Assembly: GCF_030272615.1 (NCBI RefSeq)
Contig: NC_081412.1
Span: forward strand, 475,549,657 to 475,613,656
Direction: 5' to 3'
DNA from: Cryptomeria japonica
Taxonomy: Eukaryota > Streptophyta > Pinopsida > Cupressales > Cupressaceae
Length of the DNA: 64,000 nucleotides
Part shown: positions 22,842 through 35,100 of the stretch, in pieces
Numbering within the stretch: position 1 is the first letter of the stretch
Layout of the letters: each line of letters starts with the position of its first letter
Notes under the pieces: model-generated
What the model was told of the DNA's origin: nothing
Databases searched by the model: none
What the model saw: only the letters and a program-made list of their open reading frames with translations
Made by a program: the position numbers and the translations under genes

Positions 22842-22858
22842 AGGCATTGCATATAGTT
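22842..22858. repeat. Right copy of the LINE target-site duplication
   Basis: aggcattgcatatagtt, identical to 14854-14870. It marks the 5' boundary of the LINE on the minus strand. Confidence 0.75.
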
Positions 22859-24575
22859 GATCATGTTGCATTTAGTGCAACAATTATAGGCATCTTCCTG
22901 GTCGTTAATCAAGTGCTAAACAAGAACAATTAAGGAGCACATCTCATTAAGTTTCATTGTTAGTCTTAGTTGCATAGTTGAATTGAGATCAATTCTCTTC
23001 ATTTTTAAATTGTGTAGTTATTGAATTAAGCTAGTAATAATATAGTAAAGTGATTTAATTTAAGTGTGGACAACCTTTTTGTTTTTGACAAGAAATGCAA
23101 CAAAAATTTAAATGAAACACAAAGAAGAGATACAAACTAAGTAGATTTAAAGAGCTCCAATTTTTTTTCTAGTTGTTTGAAAACCCCAGTTGGATCCCCT
23201 TATAGCGTGGGGATTTCTTTTCAATAGTCGAGTTCCATTTTAAGTTGAATATGATTCAAATTTTGCTGGTAGGATAACGACTCGTATTTTCCAATCCTCG
23301 GAAATGAAGTATTTAGATTGTATGATGTGCAAGCACAGTTTCAGTTCCCAACAGGAGAGATGGGCTTAAGCTATTTTTGATTAAAGTTAGGTCAATCACA
23401 TAACTAATATTTGGTAGTTAATGAAAATGCATTTTCTGTAGTTGCATTTCTTGAGAGGCTCTGAATTCTCATTTCTAGACCTCCTATCTAAACTACCATT
23501 TGTTTCTGGTGGTGCTCGAATCTTTAGTTGTGCAGTGCGGTACTGGATCATTGTTTTGAAAAATGATTCTTGTATTCTTTGTATACCATCATCACCTCTT
23601 TCCATTCACTACAAAAAATAAAATACATAACCAATGAGAGAAGTGTTAATTGATCATTGAATGCTCTTCACTACGTGCTCAACTTCTAGTCATCGGTTGT
23701 AGGATGCATCATATTTTTAAGATTTCCCTCCTTTTCTATTACTAATTGAGCTTTATGTCTATAGATTAAAAGAATGGGATTTATGGTTGAGGTTGGTGGC
23801 AACAATGGACATATGTGGGTTTTGGAGGTTATTGCATGGGTTTTGGTGTACATGCATTTCATCCTTTCCATGTAACATTTTGAAATACGAAACACAATGT
23901 CATCCTCTTGTTATATGCTCTTTGATTCTATTAGTCATCTACATGGTATGTTGACTCATATTGGAGGTTCTTGAACTAATTTATGATAGAGGCTTGCAGG
24001 TTGTATATCACATTATTTTTTACAATATGACTAAGTTAAGTTCATGGATGATATGAGGTGTACTTGATGGTGTATGATGCACATTTCTTGAAACCATTCA
24101 TTTGATTTGTGAAAATATCTTCTTAGGTAAACGAGGTTTGTATACCCCTTGAACAAAAATTACCTCTATGCAATTAGCTATATGATTACAATGTTGGATT
24201 GATGGAATGTGTAAATAGGAAGTTAGTAGTTGCTGGGAAACCAGTATTTGGCAGCCCTGTTAGAATAATGTATCATTTAGTTTATGTTGTTGGCCATATT
24301 CTATGCAAAGATTACGAGATGTCATTCTTTTTTATGCTTTGTTTTTTTTCTGTGAATTGTTAATTGGATTTTTTTGAAGAGATGTCAATGATTTCTTTGA
24401 AATTTGAGTTTGGTTGCAGCAATGTTACTTGTTTCACATTACTGGAAATGATTCACATGGTATCCCAACATCTTTCATGTGGGCAAATCACTCATAGGGC
24501 TAGGATGTTGCATTCATTATATATGTGTATTTAAGGTATTTAGTCCTTGCCAAATTCAAGGTCATCAACCCTAAG
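22859..24575. other. Spacer without a recognised gene
   Basis: Continues the pre-insertion target sequence of the LINE. Frames at 23396-23605 and 23686-23895 (minus) have no recognisable features. Nothing else supported. Confidence 0.4.
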
Positions 24576-24580
24576 AGACA

Positions 24581-27500
24581 ATGTATTCTTCAGAATACAT
24601 CGATGTGGAGTGGCCAATATCCCTAGATTGCAAATATCATTATGCACTTTGTAGAACAATAAGCGCTCTTCCACCTACACGCCTTCCACCCACACTTGCT
24701 AGGGTGTCGTTCGGTGACACACTTGCTTTATTTCTTTGTATCACTAATTCAATATTTTATGTACAAAATGCAACAATTTCTCTTTTTCCTGCTATTATTT
24801 TCATGAAACTAATGGAACGAAATACAAAGGAAACATCTTCATAACACCTAAACATTGATATTGTATTGTAAGGTTAACTGCACAAGTGAATCACTTCAAT
24901 GATGGAGGATATGAGTACATTTACAGTTAGAATAATACATTATTGAAATACCCCCAAATAACAATTTGAATGTGTTAATGATGAATTGTTATAGACAATC
25001 AACCAACGTAGTTTTGAATTTATTTATTTTTTGTTATATGTTATCTTTCACCTATGGGAAGTAGTAATGTTTGGCATTCATGAGAATATTTTCCTGTGGC
25101 GTATGTTATTAAGATGGGGAGACAACACAAATGGCATTTATTAATGGACTTACAATTTCAAGATGTTGGGAATGCAGTTGGTCATTTTTCAGCCAACAAT
25201 CTCCTTTGGAGTCCAATTGTTGCTGAAGTTGATGGTCATACTGACCATTGTGCAATAATTCATTTTCATAGATTGGATGATTTTCTTATAGGAGAATCCC
25301 TTGTTGAAAGTGTGGAAGCCACATTTATCCGTACACATCATAATGAGAAGCACAATGGAAGCTTAAAAGAGAACTCAATGATGATGTATTCATGGTGAGT
25401 ACATTGCATCATTCATTTAATATGTACACAATATTTTCTCTAGCTTTAGATTGGTTGTTGACAACATGACAATATGCATTTCACTTATTGGTGTACGTAT
25501 GGTCCAGATGACCATAGGAATGATCCTCCCACAAGGGAATGAGCAATGAACTTTACAAAGAAACAGGGTTGCCAGTGATAAATTATCATTAAGGTGATGG
25601 AAGGTAGACCAGATGTAGCTATACTAATATTCAATCAAAGGCTTCATGTGGATGCAAATGGTCAATTTTCTTATGGTGTTGACGATATAATGAATGAGTC
25701 ACGTTCCTAATTTTCTCCAAACCTTTCAGCTGAATGCAGAAGTTATGTTGAGAGCTTGTTGCTAATGGATGTTAGTGTTGATTCTATCATGGATGGACAC
25801 CTATTTGATCATCATTTTTGTACCTTGTTGAGGAAGAGAGATGAATTCCTAACACATAAGGATGTCTTGAATGCATGGAGGAGGGTGAAGTCCAATTGCT
25901 CGCAAAAGCATGCCAATGATTCCAATAGTATAATGCTATGGGAATTAGAGGATGCGGCTAATTTCTTTTATTTCAATCTACCTCAAGGTGTTGACTAGCA
26001 TTACATCATGGGGATCCAAACTCTATCGATGTTGAACATGATGGTCGTACAGTCCCACAACTCGATTATTTCCATGGATTCCACCTTTGCAACCAATAAA
26101 TATGGGGTTACATCCTTTGAATCCTTTCTATGCATTCTTATTTATGTTTTTTAAAAAATATGGATGCATTGATGGCAGTGGCTAATCTCCACACAAAATA
26201 GCATGGAAAAAAGGAAATTCAACTCCCAGATTTGCAAAACACAGTGTTTTTTTCATGATGTTATATGGACGCAGATAATGAAGATTTAGGTACTCAAAAT
26301 TATGTAAAAATATGTTGTGGTTGGAGGATTTTTAGAAATTGTATGCAATGCTATTTTGTGTGGAGATTAGCTACGCATTGCCCTTATTTGAGCTAACAAT
26401 TGTGTTTGGTTGATTGCCAAGCAATACCAATTGTATTCAATACTAGTTTTTGACGAAAAACAACATGGGGTGCTTGTTGCATAGGTGATGTGGTCACAGA
26501 AAAAGAGCAATGACATTTAGGTTTGGTTGACAGAGTTGCAGCGATGAGGAAAGCTAGCTAGACTTGATTGAAGGATCAATGCCTTTTTCATTGACGATTG
26601 CGCTGTAGAGATACAAGCCATATACTATGTCATGTTTTGCTAGTTGCATTTTTTTATCTTAATTATTATGACACGTCTCATTTTGCTTGGATGTCTTGCT
26701 TATGTCCTTTTGTTGTCTTTTTAAAAGGGTTGTATTTGAGTGTCGCATATTGCTTTGTATTTGGCATGTGCAGCACACATGGTTGAAGAATGTGTATAGG
26801 TACGCATTGATGGATAGGACGATGGACATATTTTGCTACCTAGGGACATTCTTGATGGCAATGGATGAAATTGAAGAGCTCGCACTATCCACCATTTGGA
26901 CATTTTCTTTGATGAGTTTAGTGACCAACCTTGTTTCCTTGACTACTTCTATAGAATTTGGTCCCAAGGAAATGGATGTATAGGTGAGCTATAGTTTCAT
27001 TTAGTTTTCTCGTAGACCATCTAATGTTGCATGACATACATTTAGATTTATAGTTTTTATCTTTATGGTTTGCAGTGATGTGGGCAATAAACTTCAAGCA
27101 TTTCCCACATGCCAACTAGGACACAAATGCTGCCATCGAGTCTTATCATTGCAAATTGAAGATGCACTACATGTGTGATCGTCAAGGCAAACACACAAAA
27201 TGAATGGATGACCTGTACTATACCCTTGCCCATAAAATGGAGCCATCCTATAGACATAATAGGATTTTGCAACAAAATGGTTTTATTAGCAACTATAGGG
27301 TGCACCATTTGTAGAGCACTATTGAGAGGGCAAGGGAAATCCCAGATACTAATGTTGTTGCTAGTGACAGTCAACCTGGATGGTTTTGGGTTAAAATTTA
27401 GTCTTCATCAAATTGGTATATCGTAAGAATTTTTGGCCGCGACCTATATGTTTGTGATTATCATTGGAGTTTGAAAGGAAACACTTGCAAGAACGTGTTG

Positions 27501-28271
27501 AAGGTTGCTGCCATGCAAAAGGATGTAGGCGATGGTGGTGAATTTGGCTCTTGTATGTGTATACTGTTATATTCTTTTTTCCATGCCCTACTAAATCTTG
27601 TATGTGTACAATTACTCAATTGTAATAATCTCTTTTCATTTTTTATTTTTTATATTTGGAAAAGTATTAAATGAGCATCTAAAATTATTAGTGAAGGTGA
27701 CAATGTTCCAAAAACTACAGAATCTACCGCAAATCCAATACACACTGTCACACCTAATGTGATTGAAGACAGTAGATGTAATATTTCTACTCCTCAACAG
27801 TCTCCTCCATCTCCCACGCATGGTGTTTCACGCATGCACACATTGATGTTATGGAGTGAAGCACTTGATTTCTTGAATAAGTTGTCAAAAACAAGGCCAC
27901 AATCAGCAACACAAATGCTATCCATCTATTCTTGTGTCTAGAAGTTAAGGATAGAGCTACAAAAATTGAATGCATTACCTTTTGATTTCAGTCCGAATTT
28001 GGATCCAGCAGCAACAAGCACTGTTTGATTGCGTCCACGGTTTAGTGCAAGAAAGGATCATGTTCGACTTCGTAGGTGTCGCAAGAAAAACACTTTAGCT
28101 CCCAAAGTTCCACAGTCAGAGTTTTTCACATTCCCTTACAATTTTAAAATTGGGAGGAAGGGCAACAACCAATCTCATCAAATTGGCAGACCGGACGTTG
28201 TAGGTATTGCCTCTTTTCCACGGAACATTGGTTTGCTAGGCACTCCCATTTTTGAAAATTCATGTGCATAA
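24581..28271 (+). pseudogene. MULE/FAR1-like transposase with SWIM zinc finger, decayed
   Basis: Collinear segments with intervening stops and probable introns. Possible first segment 24581-24843. 25096-25398 'VDGHTDHCAIIHFHRLDDFL' ends at a donor-like g|gtgagt. 25640-25997 contains 'GRPDVAILIFNQRLHVDANG', 'SVDSIMDGHLFDHHFC', 'LEDAANFFYFNLPQG'. 26030-26110 reads 'NSIISMDSTFATNKYG' (MULE catalytic Asp region); after an interruption 26450-26600 gives 'VFDEKQHGVLVA' and 'NAFFIDDCAVEIQAI'. Then 'CIWHVQHTWLKNVYRYALMD' (26755-26812), 'NFKHFPHANXDTNAAIES' (27090-27145) and a SWIM-like 'YVCDYHWSLKGNTCKNVLK' (27448-27505), where the CxC and CxH ligands are damaged (CDY, CKN). A tail runs to 28271. Such proteins cut and move Mutator-like DNA transposons. 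Dead copy; exon limits approximate. Confidence 0.78.
26175..26382. mobile_element. Short terminal-inverted-repeat element (MITE-like) inside the MULE relic
   Basis: 'gctaatctccacacaaaata' with flanks at 26175-26204 is mirrored by 'tattttgtgtggagattagc' at 26349-26372, giving about 24-30 base inverted ends around roughly 200 bases of non-coding DNA. It sits between the 'STFATNKYG' and 'VFDEKQHG' parts of the transposase, which are adjacent in intact relatives. No clear target duplication was found. Its ends resemble those of the inverted-repeat family at 47-53.5 kb. Confidence 0.65.
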
Positions 28272-29180
28272 TTTTAATATGACTTACACTTGCTCGATGT
28301 GTCCTCCATTTCTATTCAATGTTTACAAAGCATCCTCAACTTCTAGCCCAAGAATTCCTTGTCGGCGTCTATTTTTTGACAATAATATGGGTTCGCAATG
28401 CATGGTTTATGGGGAATAGTGGCTAGTATGTACAATTTATGTTTGCCTTATTTCCTTAGCTTTACTTTTCCATTACTAATAACAATAATAGATGTGTGCA
28501 CTAGGTAGTCGCATTCATTTATGCATGTATTATTTATTGCATATCCAAATCAATAAATGTGCAATTGTCATCTAATTTAGAACATGGTGTGTTTTGCAAT
28601 TTTGTTTTTCAAATCACTACATGGTGTGTTTTTCACATGTGTTATGCATTTTATAACACTGTGTTTCTTTCTATGAAGGTTTACATGGCACATTTTTTGT
28701 TTTCCACGAGGAGGTGACAAATGGAATTCTGAGCATTTGCACAAACATACAGGTTTTTAGATATATATTGGCCTATTCTGAATTTAATTTTGTCTTGAAA
28801 ACACTGAAATGTTATGCGTTTCTCTTGTGATAACACAGTGCATTCACATCGTCGTTGTCTTCTTCTGTAGGTTGTGTTCTCTTATCGAAAATATTTTTCT
28901 ATCTTTGTAGATAAATATGGTAAATCTTGGCACGAGACGACGATGCCTCGGTTTGATATCGTTGTGTGTCAATGGTTTATCATGAGGAGGGAGGTATAGC
29001 TTTACATTGTCGAGATGAGATTGTGTACTAGTTTTGGTGGGGACTGGTTAGTGTCATTCTTTCTTGTACGATGACTTACACGAACATGGCAGGATGGCTC
29101 ATAGAGATGCTGTCAGATCACTGGATAGAGTCTGTCTCTCACCATTTTCCAAGGTCGGTCTGATAATATCATGAAACTAT
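28272..29180. other. Spacer without a recognised gene
   Basis: A phrase 'YGKSWHETTMPRFDIVVCQ' can be read on the plus strand near 28915-28972, but it is short, followed by stops and not recognised. It may be further debris of the MULE element or another decayed ORF. Confidence 0.35.
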
Positions 29181-29181
29181 A

Positions 29182-30183
29182 ATGATCTAGTCAACTACTA
29201 AGAGGGGGGGTGAATTAGTAGATATAAAATAAAATAAACTTTCACCAAACTTAATTCCAACCCAGAAACAACTTGCTAAACTTAACTGGTTTAGATATTG
29301 TATCGAAAACTAGAACTGCACTGTCAAGCTTTACCGGTTGACCATAACATCAATGATACAATGCAACAAATTTGAAAATCATATACCATTTAACCAAAAC
29401 ATCAATGATAAAATGCAACAAATTTGAAAATCATATACCATTTAACCAAAACATTAAACCACTTCACTAATATCAGTAATAGCTCATTTCAGATCACTTC
29501 CAGTTATGTAAACATATGTAAGTGGATTTACCAGTTAATCATATCAAAACATATCAATAAAATCATTCACCACTTGACACAATGATTTTTCACATGGAAA
29601 CCTAGATGGGAAAAACCATGGTGGGGATGAATACCCACAAGTACTCTAAACGCTTCTGAAGTTTGCCCTTTTAGGAGCCAAGCCTTGTTAGAAGCTTATA
29701 GAATAATGTCCTGTTAAGAATAGAACCGGTTAGGGACCACCCGGTTAAGGGATTGACTACAATACCCTGTTAAAGGCAATACCCTGTTAGAGGTAACCTT
29801 GGTAGAGGATTTCAAATCCAAGCTAATGGATCACTTGGTTAGAGGATTTAAACAAGAAGCTTGTTAAATCTTACCTGGTTAGGGGATTTAACTATTGTAA
29901 TGGTTAGAGAACAAACGTGTCTTTGCTAATTTGGAAATAGCACTTCCTTACTTAATCAAATCCTTTTATGCTCCTATCTACCTTAACAACATTCTACAGA
30001 CACTCCTACTGGTTTGGCAACTATCACACTACCACTCTTAACCAAATTTCCAACACAATTACAAACAGCACATCGACCTTATAATAAAATACAATAGGTC
30101 GGTAACACAACACAAAACCTAAAAATCTCATAGATATTACAAACATATCGATTCAATCTTAACTGTTGGATTACATAGAAATT
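29182..30183 (-). mobile_element. LTR fragment, same family as the 62-kb solo LTR
   Basis: On the plus strand it begins near 29182 with 'actaagagggggggtgaatt' (reverse of the TTCACCCCCCCTCTTAGT end motif), followed by 'tttttcacatggaaaccta' and 'gggaaaaaccatggtgggga' (reverse of the conserved GGGTTTCC module) and repeated 'ccggttaggg'/'cctgttagag' phrases. The same order of phrases occurs at 62040-62560. It seems truncated at 30183, where another LTR starts. Confidence 0.6.
29345..29452. repeat. 52-bp tandem duplication
   Basis: Two copies with period 52, each containing 'tgcaacaaatttgaaaatca' and 'taccatttaaccaaaaca'; they differ at one base in the part compared (gatac/gataa). Probably a recent local duplication within the LTR. 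Confidence 0.85.
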
Positions 30184-31025
30184 GTTAGACACAATGCACC
30201 ACTAAGAGGGGGAGGGGGTGAATCAGTGGTTCTCAAATTTTTTCCCTTTAGCTATCCTTTGTGAACAATGCTGGTTTGTGAATCAAGCACAGTGCAGACT
30301 TAATGGTTAGTAATGAGACTAACTCAAACACACACACATACACACACACACACACAAGGAGACATCACATAACACCAACATATACGAGGAAAACCCAAGA
30401 TGGGAAAAACCTAGGTGAGCAATATTGTTGGAGTCTACTGCTCCAATCCAATCTCACAGTAAAACACAGTTACAAAGTTTAGGGCACCAACCCCTTACTT
30501 TAGGGAACCAACCCAAGGAGCTAGAACCCTTGCACTGAGCTACAACTCAGTATTCACAATATAAACTTCAAATACATAAGTAGTTATCTTATTACAAGTA
30601 AATCTTGCAACCTTTTCAAATATCTTACTCTATTGGTGAAGTACCTTCTCTCCTTTATGGACTCACTCTTCTTCCTACTCTGCACCTACTGCTTCTCTGC
30701 TAGATCTACACCTCACTTTTCTTCTCATCACCAGTATCACACTATGTCGGTATAAGAACTACACGTTCACTCTCCAACCGGTTGAAGGCTTCAACCAGGT
30801 TCACTCTCACTCTCTTCTTAGATTCTCATTAAGCACTTGGCTGATCTTCTTCTTATTTGAAGAAGTATTTGCCACAACACTATATTCTTCTCTCTTTGGC
30901 CTTTTTACTTATAGCCGAGATTTCCCACCAAATCCCAATTCAAAATTCAGGAGGTTAGGGTTTCCTCACCATCCTGGAGGCAAAGCAAATCAAATCAGAT
31001 CTTGCTTGAGTGAGGCTCTATACAT
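30184..31025 (-). mobile_element. Second LTR relic, minus orientation
   Basis: Begins 'tgttagacacaatgcaccac' then 'taagagggggagggggtgaa' (reverse of the LTR end motif), with 'gaggaaaacccaagatggga' near 30387 (reverse of the TTTTTCCC...GGGTTTCC module). The right boundary is not clear; I place it near 31025 where the similarity to LTR features ends. It may be the 3' LTR of the decayed minus-strand element at 32-36 kb, or a separate solo LTR. Confidence 0.5.
30326..30357. repeat. CA microsatellite
   Basis: Interrupted (CA)n tract of about 30 bases within the LTR relic. Confidence 0.9.
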
Positions 31026-31029
31026 CTAG

Positions 31030-32100
31030 GTATGATGTCCACACTTTTCCTTATGATAGGGCACTACAAATTTGGAGGTCCAAATGTGAAAAGAGAGGCT
31101 TGGGAAACACTTAAAACCAAAGTACTAGTGGGACTATTAACTCATGTACTGGACCTACTGGTAGCATTGAGATACCATTCAATGAAGGTATGCAAACTCA
31201 GAGTGAATAAAACACAAACAACAATCAAGAAAGTTCTAAATTTGACAAGGATGAATGGCAACTGTAAGAGATTGCCATTTATTAATATTATTACTATATC
31301 TCATGATTCATATTACAAAAGTATATTATTATGGTTGATAACTTGATGATATTTATTGAGTCTTTCAACTTTTTGCAATTAGAATTTATTATTGATTTGT
31401 AATTGTATTTTTCAACTTTCTATTTCTAGATTTAAAATAACATAATAAAATACCATAATGTGTTTATCAATACAGAGATGTTTATTTAGACATGTTGACA
31501 ACTTATATTTTCATTAATTCTTTCAAAATATAGCCATATGATACAATTAATTTAATACACTACTCTATGTGATTCTCCATGCAAAAGTCAATACAAAGTT
31601 TCAGAACCTTTGCAAATGACCTTGAATTCCCTTTTATAGAAACAAGGGAGCAACAACAGCTTTAGGTGGATTTGCAACATGTGAAGACTCAACATCAAAA
31701 TCACAAACTCAACACAAATTTACATGGCCATCACAGGCTGAATTGGCAATTTAACAACTGCTACATGTCTGATGTCTCCTGTTCAAAAAACAGAGTTCAA
31801 AATTAAATATTAATTCAAGCCATGACAAATTAAATATAGATAATAGTAGTGCCCAAAACCTAGTAATCAGAAATATAGAAATGCAGAAATGTTAAAACTT
31901 GGGAGAATTTGAGAATACAAATTTACAGGCTTCAGGTTTGCACCATGGATAATAAATTCATAGGTTGGATTAGCAATAGTGAGTGTTGGCTTTTTCTTGT
32001 TTAGAAAACAAAGTTATTTCAAGCGATGCCAAATTCCAAATAGAAAAAAACATAAAACCTTGAAATTAAGAGTAAAAGAAGAAAACTGTGCAATACATAC
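31030..32100. other. AT-rich spacer
   Basis: No gene recognised. A 104-codon plus-strand frame at 31032-31346 has no recognisable features. This could be 3' non-coding sequence of the minus-strand gene that ends at 32109. Confidence 0.35.
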
Positions 32101-32108
32101 TATGATTC

Positions 32109-35100
32109 TTAAGATTTTTGTGCCATTTTTTGTAGGGTGCTCCACTCTTCGTCTGATGGAAGGTCAATATTATTTAAACTATGGAAGTTCAATTGCAACT
32201 TCATCAACAATTCATATTTAGGAGAGTGACTTGACATCACTATTTCACCAAATACCACACTCAGAGTTGTAAATGGTTGGATGAATTCTAGAAAGCTTTG
32301 GGGAGTTGTGTTCTTAGGAAGCAAGTCTAAATAAGACTTCATTTTTATCTCCATATTTTTTTTGTAAGCTTCTTTTCCAATGAATTTATTTGATGGGTCA
32401 ATGGTCTTAGGCAAACCAAGTTTAATTGAATTAGTTGTCTTTTCTCGCAACTTCAATATCTTTTTGCTAAATTTATCCATAACTTTTGATGTTTCCCTTA
32501 GTTTCTGGCATTTTTGAAGGATAGATGATGTCTTAACTGTGGGATCAGTGCGGCTCTTAATTCCCTTGGATGCCAAATAGCTATCACTAGTACTCTAGAA
32601 TACTTGCAAAATCTGTTTTGCCATATCCTCTTTTGTAAAAATATGTATGCTCTTCTCAATGTGCCCTTTGATTTTCATATAAATTAATCTCGACTTTCAT
32701 TCAATTCAAACCATTCACACAACTTGTCACTCCTCTGCATTATTTGCCCCCAAATATTTTCATGTATAAACTTCATTATATTTTTCATATTACCTTTCAA
32801 TCTATACTCTGAAGTTTTAATTTTATCATTTGCATTACATGTAGGTCTTCTTTCATTTGTGCATTTTTTTTTCATTCTTCCTCTACTTCCTCTTCCAAAT
32901 GTTTTTCTTTTTCCTTCTCATGATCTAATAGGTCCCATATTTTTCTTATTTCGACAACAACAAACTCATAACTTTTGTATAATTTTTGAAAACTGGCTCT
33001 TTCCTCATCAATTTTTTTACTGCTTCTAGCCAAAATTTCTCTCAGGTCCCTCAATTCTGCATCCATCTTTTCCTGCTTTGTAATTTCTACTGTAGAGCCT
33101 AAATTTTTAATCATTTTCTGTAAATCATTGCACTTATTATCTGCTACTTTCCTCTTTGATTTTTCGTTTGTCAGGTTTGCCTGTAACTTTTCTATTTGTT
33201 TCTCTAGTTTATTTTTCTCTCTCTCGACCTTTAGTAGTGAAGTGTAGACCACTTCATTATTCCTTTTTGACACACTAATTTTGTCCATATTATGTACTTT
33301 GGAAAAATCCATTTGGAGGGTGCTAACTTGAAATTCAGAGGGATCTATCTGACTATGTGGTAGATTTTTATCTTTAGTTTGGGGCACAACAACCATGAAC
33401 TCCATCATATCTTTGTGTGGGTCATATGTTGGAAATACCCTGTTCCTTGTAGGTTGTTCATCTAAAACTTCAGTCAAGGCAACCCTATGAAATTATCTCT
33501 TTTTTTCTTTATTTGCATTTGTTGTGTGTTCAATTTTTTCATAGTAATCACGAAATTGGAAATCTGGGCTTGTTGAAGCAATTGAATGTTTGAAAGGTGA
33601 AATAGGAATAGCAGAGGCTTCAATTCCACCTATGCATGTGGTTTTAACTAATGCATTATGAGGATTACCAACAGCGATTCCTGATCCTGTCCCACTGTCA
33701 CTTTCATGTTTAGTTTTTATAGTCTTTTGAGGGGTCTGATCTGAAGTTGAAATGATAGATTTGTAGTATCAGTGGCACTTGATATAAGATTATAAATAGT
33801 ATGAGTATATACCACTAGTGGCCTCTTGTGAGAGATATTTTGTTGTTTCACTTGTCCAACACCAAGACAATTAGTATCAATAGTAGTACCAATGCCAACC
33901 CCACCAATTGTAATGGCACTTGACTTAACACTAATAGGAATACTATCCCCAGATTCCCCACCAGTGGTAGTGGCACTTGATTCACCACCAATGGGAATAC
34001 CATGATGTGGTGGTGCTTGTGGATTTGAACCTAAAACAAATGTAGGTAGACCCTGAGGGTAATGAGTAGTACCTTTTCGTGATGAATCTAAAGAATTAAG
34101 TTCAATGACTGGTTTAACATGAGATTTTGATTTTGAATTTGATGGAAGTTGTACCTCAAGTGGATACCAAATGCCTTCTCCTCTGGGACCTAGACCACCA
34201 CCTTCAAAACCCATTTTTTTCACAATGTTTACCCCTTTGCTATATTTTTCTTTCATGGACTCATTGACTCCACCTAATATTGTAGGGACTGTAGTAGTTG
34301 TTGGAGTGGGCTCAACCTCATATTGATTTTCATCTTCACTCCTATCATATGCTATTGTAGGATGCTCCATATTCCACAATTTGCTAAACTCTTCATCCTC
34401 ATCAATGGACTCAAATTTTGCATTGGCCTTTGGTTCACCGAGATTCTTCCTCATAGTCCAAAAATCATTTATTTTGGTTTGATTCCAATAACTGTCTTTA
34501 CATTCTTGCATAATTATTTTAGGAATAGATTTGTTAGATGGATTAGCAGATTTTTGGTAGAAATTGTAGGACCTCCTATTTTGGATGCCCTCCTCTATTG
34601 TCCTCTATGTGTGCAATGCCATAATTTGTGATGACATTTCTTTTGTTGAAATGTTATTTGTCAGCGGCAATTTTCTCCATCTCTTTTTTACCTCATCCCA
34701 GGAGTCCATGTTTCTAAGCTTTTCTAGCAATGGTTTACTTTCATGTTGACATAACGCTGAAGTGTTCCCATTTTTCCTAGGCCTTGCATGAACTACATTG
34801 ATTGGATCATACTACCAAAGACCCTCATCACCAAAGCTAAAAACTATCAAAAAATCACGTGCCGCATTGAATGCTTTTCTCTCAAATGTGAACCCTCCAC
34901 ATGACTAAGTCATGGAAGGAAATGTGTTGTTCTTTTACTGACCATGGAAGTGCCTATCTGTGCTCTCCAACTATCATACATATTCCAATGAAAATGCCTT
35001 CTCTGTCACATGTATTGGAAGTCTATAGGGTTTTATTGCTGATCTGTAAAAGCTTAACACAGTGCATTGTTCCATGAAGAACCAGTCAGCCAATTGTATT

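Noticed and set aside
25396-25510. Confident intron with exact borders in the MULE relic
   Set aside because: A donor-like g|gtgagt is seen at the end of the 25096-25398 segment, but the acceptor is ambiguous; only a probable intron can be claimed.
31979-32221. 80-codon plus-strand frame
   Set aside because: Partly antisense to the C-terminus of the minus-strand decayed gene and without recognisable features.
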